From Chryseobacterium sp. (GTDB lineage: Bacteria > Bacteroidota > Bacteroidia > Flavobacteriales > Weeksellaceae): DNA of 8,599 nt. The notes below the pieces were generated by a model. The model had not been told where the DNA came from and ran no database searches. It was given only the letters and a program-made list of their open reading frames with translations. Of this stretch, positions 6,794 to 8,599 are shown one piece after another; position 1 is the stretch's first letter, and the number at the start of each line of letters is the position of its first letter. The DNA lies in assembly GCA_003248755.1 (NCBI GenBank), contig QFQW01000113.1, positions 1 to 8,599 of the forward strand, written 5' to 3'. Made by a program: the position numbers and the translations under genes.

Positions 6794-7297
6794 TTAGAAT
6801 TCCTGAAATAAATATCGTTCTGGATAATTCAATTTTTCACTTTTTCTTTGACCATTCACTACTATATGAATGATATTCATCTGGTCATCAAATAGATTAT
6901 AAAAAAAACTAACAGCAGTTTCTATTTTTTTTGGGTTAGATATTGGTTCTGACTCCAAAAAGATGTCAACACTTTCTTTATCTTCTTGATAGCCAATGAA
7001 ATTAACTTTGGTGAATTTATTATTTACTTTTAATCGGAGATATTCGGAAGAGTAATTTTTAAGTATTTCATTTAGTCCTTTTTCAGATTTTTGATCTAAA
7101 AAATGAAGATTTTTACCATATTTTTTATTTAGAGCATTTTCAAGGTCATCCATGAAAAATCGTCCGGATATTTCAAAAGTTTTTGACTTTTGATTGTAAT
7201 TAAATTCCATAGAGCCAACATGATAAGGATGAAATTTAAAAGCCAAAGAAATAAAAGCCAAAATGACAGCCAGAATTACAGAAATAATATTCTTCAT
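6794..7297 (-). CDS. DUF6702-family exported protein, function unknown
   Basis: A small exported protein of 167 residues. The N-terminus is a signal peptide or single membrane anchor (MKNIISVILAVILAFISLAF), directly followed by KFHPYHVGSMEFNYN, then RFFMDDLENALNKKYGKNLHF (46-66). The HP-x-H start, a beta-rich body and the DDLE-L motif are what I associate with the Bacteroidetes family DUF6702; no enzymatic motif is visible. The reading frame extends upstream to a TTG at 7306, but the ATG at 7297 gives a normal signal peptide and is preferred. It is divergent from the HupE/UreJ gene, with 62 bases between starts, and tetR lies 159 bases downstream on the same strand. If the signal is cleaved near Phe20 or Phe22, a histidine would lie at or next to the new N-terminus, an arrangement seen in copper-binding proteins such as CopC; this is only suggestive. 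Confidence 0.8.
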   Translation of the reverse strand: MKNIISVILAVILAFISLAFKFHPYHVGSMEFNYNQKSKTFEISGRFFMDDLENALNKKYGKNLHFLDQKSEKGLNEILKNYSSEYLRLKVNNKFTKVNFIGYQEDKESVDIFLESEPISNPKKIETAVSFFYNLFDDQMNIIHIVVNGQRKSEKLNYPERYLFQEF

Positions 7298-7315
7298 TAA
7301 ACCCAAATTTTAAAT

Positions 7316-7336
7316 CGAAATTAATCATTATTTTCG
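7316..7336. promoter_or_regulatory. Imperfect palindrome at the centre of the divergent DUF6702/HupE upstream region
   Basis: Arms CGAAATTAA (7316-7324) and TTATTTTCG (7328-7336) pair at 8 of 9 positions around a TCA centre. The palindrome's midpoint (7326) is within three bases of the midpoint between the two start codons. Each arm also contains a one-mismatch -7 box reading outward: TAATTTCG on the minus strand and TATTTTCG on the plus strand, compared with TAnnTTTG. It may therefore be a shared operator, a pair of mirrored weak promoters, or both. The AATCATTAT core matches half of a Fur box, which is weak evidence only. Confidence 0.4.
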
Positions 7337-7359
7337 TAAACCTTTTTAAAAACAGTACA

Positions 7360-7938
7360 ATGCAGGATTTTATTTTTTACTTGAAGTTGGGTTGGGAACA
7401 CATTATTTCTTTGGATGCACTTGATCATCAGCTTTTTATTCTCGCATTGATTGCTGTTTATTCTTATAACGATTTCAAAAAGATTCTGATTCTTGTAACT
7501 GCTTTTACGATTGGACACTCTATAACATTAGCGCTTAGTACACTTAATGTCTTAAAAGTTCCTGGTAACTGGATCGAGTTTCTGATACCATTAACTATTG
7601 TCATTACATCATTAGATAATATATTCATGAAAAGCAAACAGAAAACCCTCATGAAAATGAATTATTATCTGGCATTGATTTTCGGATTAATTCATGGGAT
7701 GGGGTTTGCAAATACGGCAAGAATGATGATTGCTAAAGAACAAAGCATTTTTGTACCGTTGTTAGGCTTTAATATTGGTTTGGAATTGGGACAAATTGTA
7801 GTCGTATTGTCTATTTTGATTCTACTTTTCATTCTTCTTAATATTTTCAAGGTTAATAGGAAAGATTGGATTTTATTTGTTTCTTCGGCTGTTTTTGCAC
7901 TATCTCTTAAAATGGCTTTGGAAAGAATTCCTTTTTAA
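7360..7938 (+). CDS. HupE/UreJ-family integral membrane protein, probable metal-related permease
   Basis: A polytopic inner-membrane protein of 192 residues with about six hydrophobic segments. Conserved polar motifs lie in or near the helices: GWEH-x7-DHQLF (11-26, His14, Asp22, His23), FTIGHSITLALS (49-60, His53), FGLIHGMGFA (108-117, His112) and FNIGLELGQ (137-145, Glu142). These match the HupE/UreJ second family, related to HupE proteins that move nickel for hydrogenase or urease. No hydrogenase or urease gene is visible here, so the substrate is open. The HX7DH spacing, not the HX5DH of classical HupE, is as I recall usual in flavobacterial members. The protein lacks the N-terminal extracytoplasmic domain found in longer relatives; the divergent DUF6702 gene may supply it. 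An M1 peptidase gene follows after 93 bases. Confidence 0.85.
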   Translation: MQDFIFYLKLGWEHIISLDALDHQLFILALIAVYSYNDFKKILILVTAFTIGHSITLALSTLNVLKVPGNWIEFLIPLTIVITSLDNIFMKSKQKTLMKMNYYLALIFGLIHGMGFANTARMMIAKEQSIFVPLLGFNIGLELGQIVVVLSILILLFILLNIFKVNRKDWILFVSSAVFALSLKMALERIPF

Positions 7939-7984
7939 TGATTATAAAGTTGTTAAATATTTATTTTTATTGGTAACAATTTTC

Positions 7985-7992
7985 TAAATTTG
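7985..7992 (+). promoter_or_regulatory. Candidate -7 promoter box for the M1 peptidase gene (TAAATTTG)
   Basis: TAAATTTG is an exact fit to TAnnTTTG and would start transcription near 7999, about 33 bases before the peptidase ATG. The nearest upstream TTG triplets (7970-7972 and 7950-7952) are 12 and 32 bases away rather than about 20, so the -33 element is missing or unusual. If real, it gives the peptidase expression independent of the HupE gene. Confidence 0.38.
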
Positions 7993-8031
7993 ATAACTTA
8001 TAAGTAACAATCATCTAATTTTTTTGAAGAA

Positions 8032-8599
8032 ATGAAATTAAAAGTTTTAGGACTTTTATTCTGTTCTGCTGTTATTTCGGCACAGAATATCCAAAATAAT
8101 CCCGGAAGTAATCACGGCAACAAATTCGAACAACTGGGAACTATTTTACCAACTCCCAATGTTTATAGAACGGCTTCGGGATCTCCCGGGCAAGCTTATT
8201 GGCAGCAACAAGCAGATTATGATATAGAAGCTTATCTGGATGAAGATAAGAGAAATCTAAAAGGTTCGGAAACGATTACTTATTATAATAATTCTCCGGA
8301 TGATTTGGATTATCTATGGCTTCAGTTAGATGAGAATGAACAATCTTCTGTGAAAAATGCTGATTATCCTTCTTCTTCAACATTACCAAAACGCTCGGTT
8401 ATTGAAAACCTAAAGCCATCAGAATTACCAGTTTCAAATAATGGCTATGGTGTAAATCTTGAAAAAGTAACAGATGCTTCTGGTAATGCTTTGAAATACG
8501 TCGTTAATAAAACAATGATGCGTATTGATCTTACAAAACCACTTAAAAAAAATGAAAAATTTGTATTCAAAATCAATTGGAATTACAATATTCCCAATC
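8032..8599 (+). CDS. Secreted M1-family (aminopeptidase N-like) metallopeptidase, N-terminal part only
   Basis: I translated 189 complete codons to the window edge with no stop. A signal peptide MKLKVLGLLFCSAVISA is predicted to be cleaved before Gln18, giving the Gln-led mature end common in flavobacterial exported proteins. After a low-complexity Asn/Gly stretch comes PGQAYWQQQADYDIEAYLDEDKRNLKGSETITYYNNSPDDLDYLWLQLDEN (about 56-105), the start of the beta-saddle N-terminal domain of M1 zinc peptidases; bacterial relatives run to roughly 600 residues or more. The catalytic HExxH and GAMEN regions lie beyond the edge, so activity cannot be judged. A TTTTTTGAAGAA leader precedes the ATG. As I recall, flavobacterial genomes often place such a peptidase beside DUF6702 and HupE/UreJ genes, as here. 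Confidence 0.85.
   Translation, partial: MKLKVLGLLFCSAVISAQNIQNNPGSNHGNKFEQLGTILPTPNVYRTASGSPGQAYWQQQADYDIEAYLDEDKRNLKGSETITYYNNSPDDLDYLWLQLDENEQSSVKNADYPSSSTLPKRSVIENLKPSELPVSNNGYGVNLEKVTDASGNALKYVVNKTMMRIDLTKPLKKNEKFVFKINWNYNIPN

Noticed and set aside
7298..7306. TTG start extending the DUF6702 protein by three residues
   Set aside because: The ATG at 7297 gives a standard signal peptide start (MKN); TTG starts are uncommon in this group and the extension adds nothing.
7321..7652. Minus-strand open frames opposite the start of the HupE/UreJ gene
   Set aside because: They overlap the plus-strand frame that carries conserved His motifs and membrane segments, and have no family resemblance.
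7950..7979. Inverted arms TTGTTA/TAACAA after the HupE gene as a terminator or fifth TetR operator
   Set aside because: The arms are short, AT-rich and 18 bases apart with no T tract, and the spacing does not fit the TAAC-N3-GTTA operator pattern.

Overview
The window looks like chromosome from a flavobacterium of the Chryseobacterium/Elizabethkingia type. The DNA is AT-rich. Start codons are preceded by A-rich stretches rather than strong Shine-Dalgarno sequences. The best promoter has the Bacteroidetes form (TTTG, about 21 bases, TAnnTTTG). The protein set (DUF6702, a short HupE/UreJ protein, a Gln-led secreted M1 peptidase) is typical of Flavobacteriia. Genus placement is an inference.

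Minus strand, 6690 down to 1: a complete tripartite RND efflux locus. A TetR-family regulator (6038-6634) comes first, followed by a lipoprotein periplasmic adaptor (4593-5753), an AcrB-like HAE1 inner-membrane pump (1382-4552) and a NodT/OprM-type outer-membrane channel (start 1110, running off the left edge). The pump and adaptor are 40 bases apart. The pump and channel are separated by 271 bases that look like dispersed intergenic repeat material. Four copies of the palindrome TAAC-N3-GTTA, plus one GAAC-N3-GTTC variant, occur only around the regulator and the operon promoter region. One of them sits directly on the tetR promoter. Together they describe a self-regulated, repressor-controlled efflux system, with the operator readable from sequence alone.

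6794 to the right edge: a second module of less well understood genes. A small exported DUF6702 protein (6794-7297, minus) is divergent from a short HupE/UreJ-type membrane protein (7360-7938, plus). An imperfect palindrome lies at the centre of their 62-base shared upstream region. Next on the plus strand is a secreted M1-family metallopeptidase (8032 onward, cut by the window edge). The mature DUF6702 protein would begin close to a His-Pro-Tyr-His motif. Its layout recalls the extracytoplasmic N-terminal domain that is fused to the HupE/UreJ membrane domain in other bacteria. The pair may therefore be a split two-piece, possibly metal-related, envelope system. This is the most open biological question in the window.

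No RNA genes, CRISPR arrays, transposase genes or riboswitches were seen. No stretch longer than 300 bases lacks a gene. The two largest gaps (1111-1381 and 5754-6037) hold the repeat material and the operator cluster.
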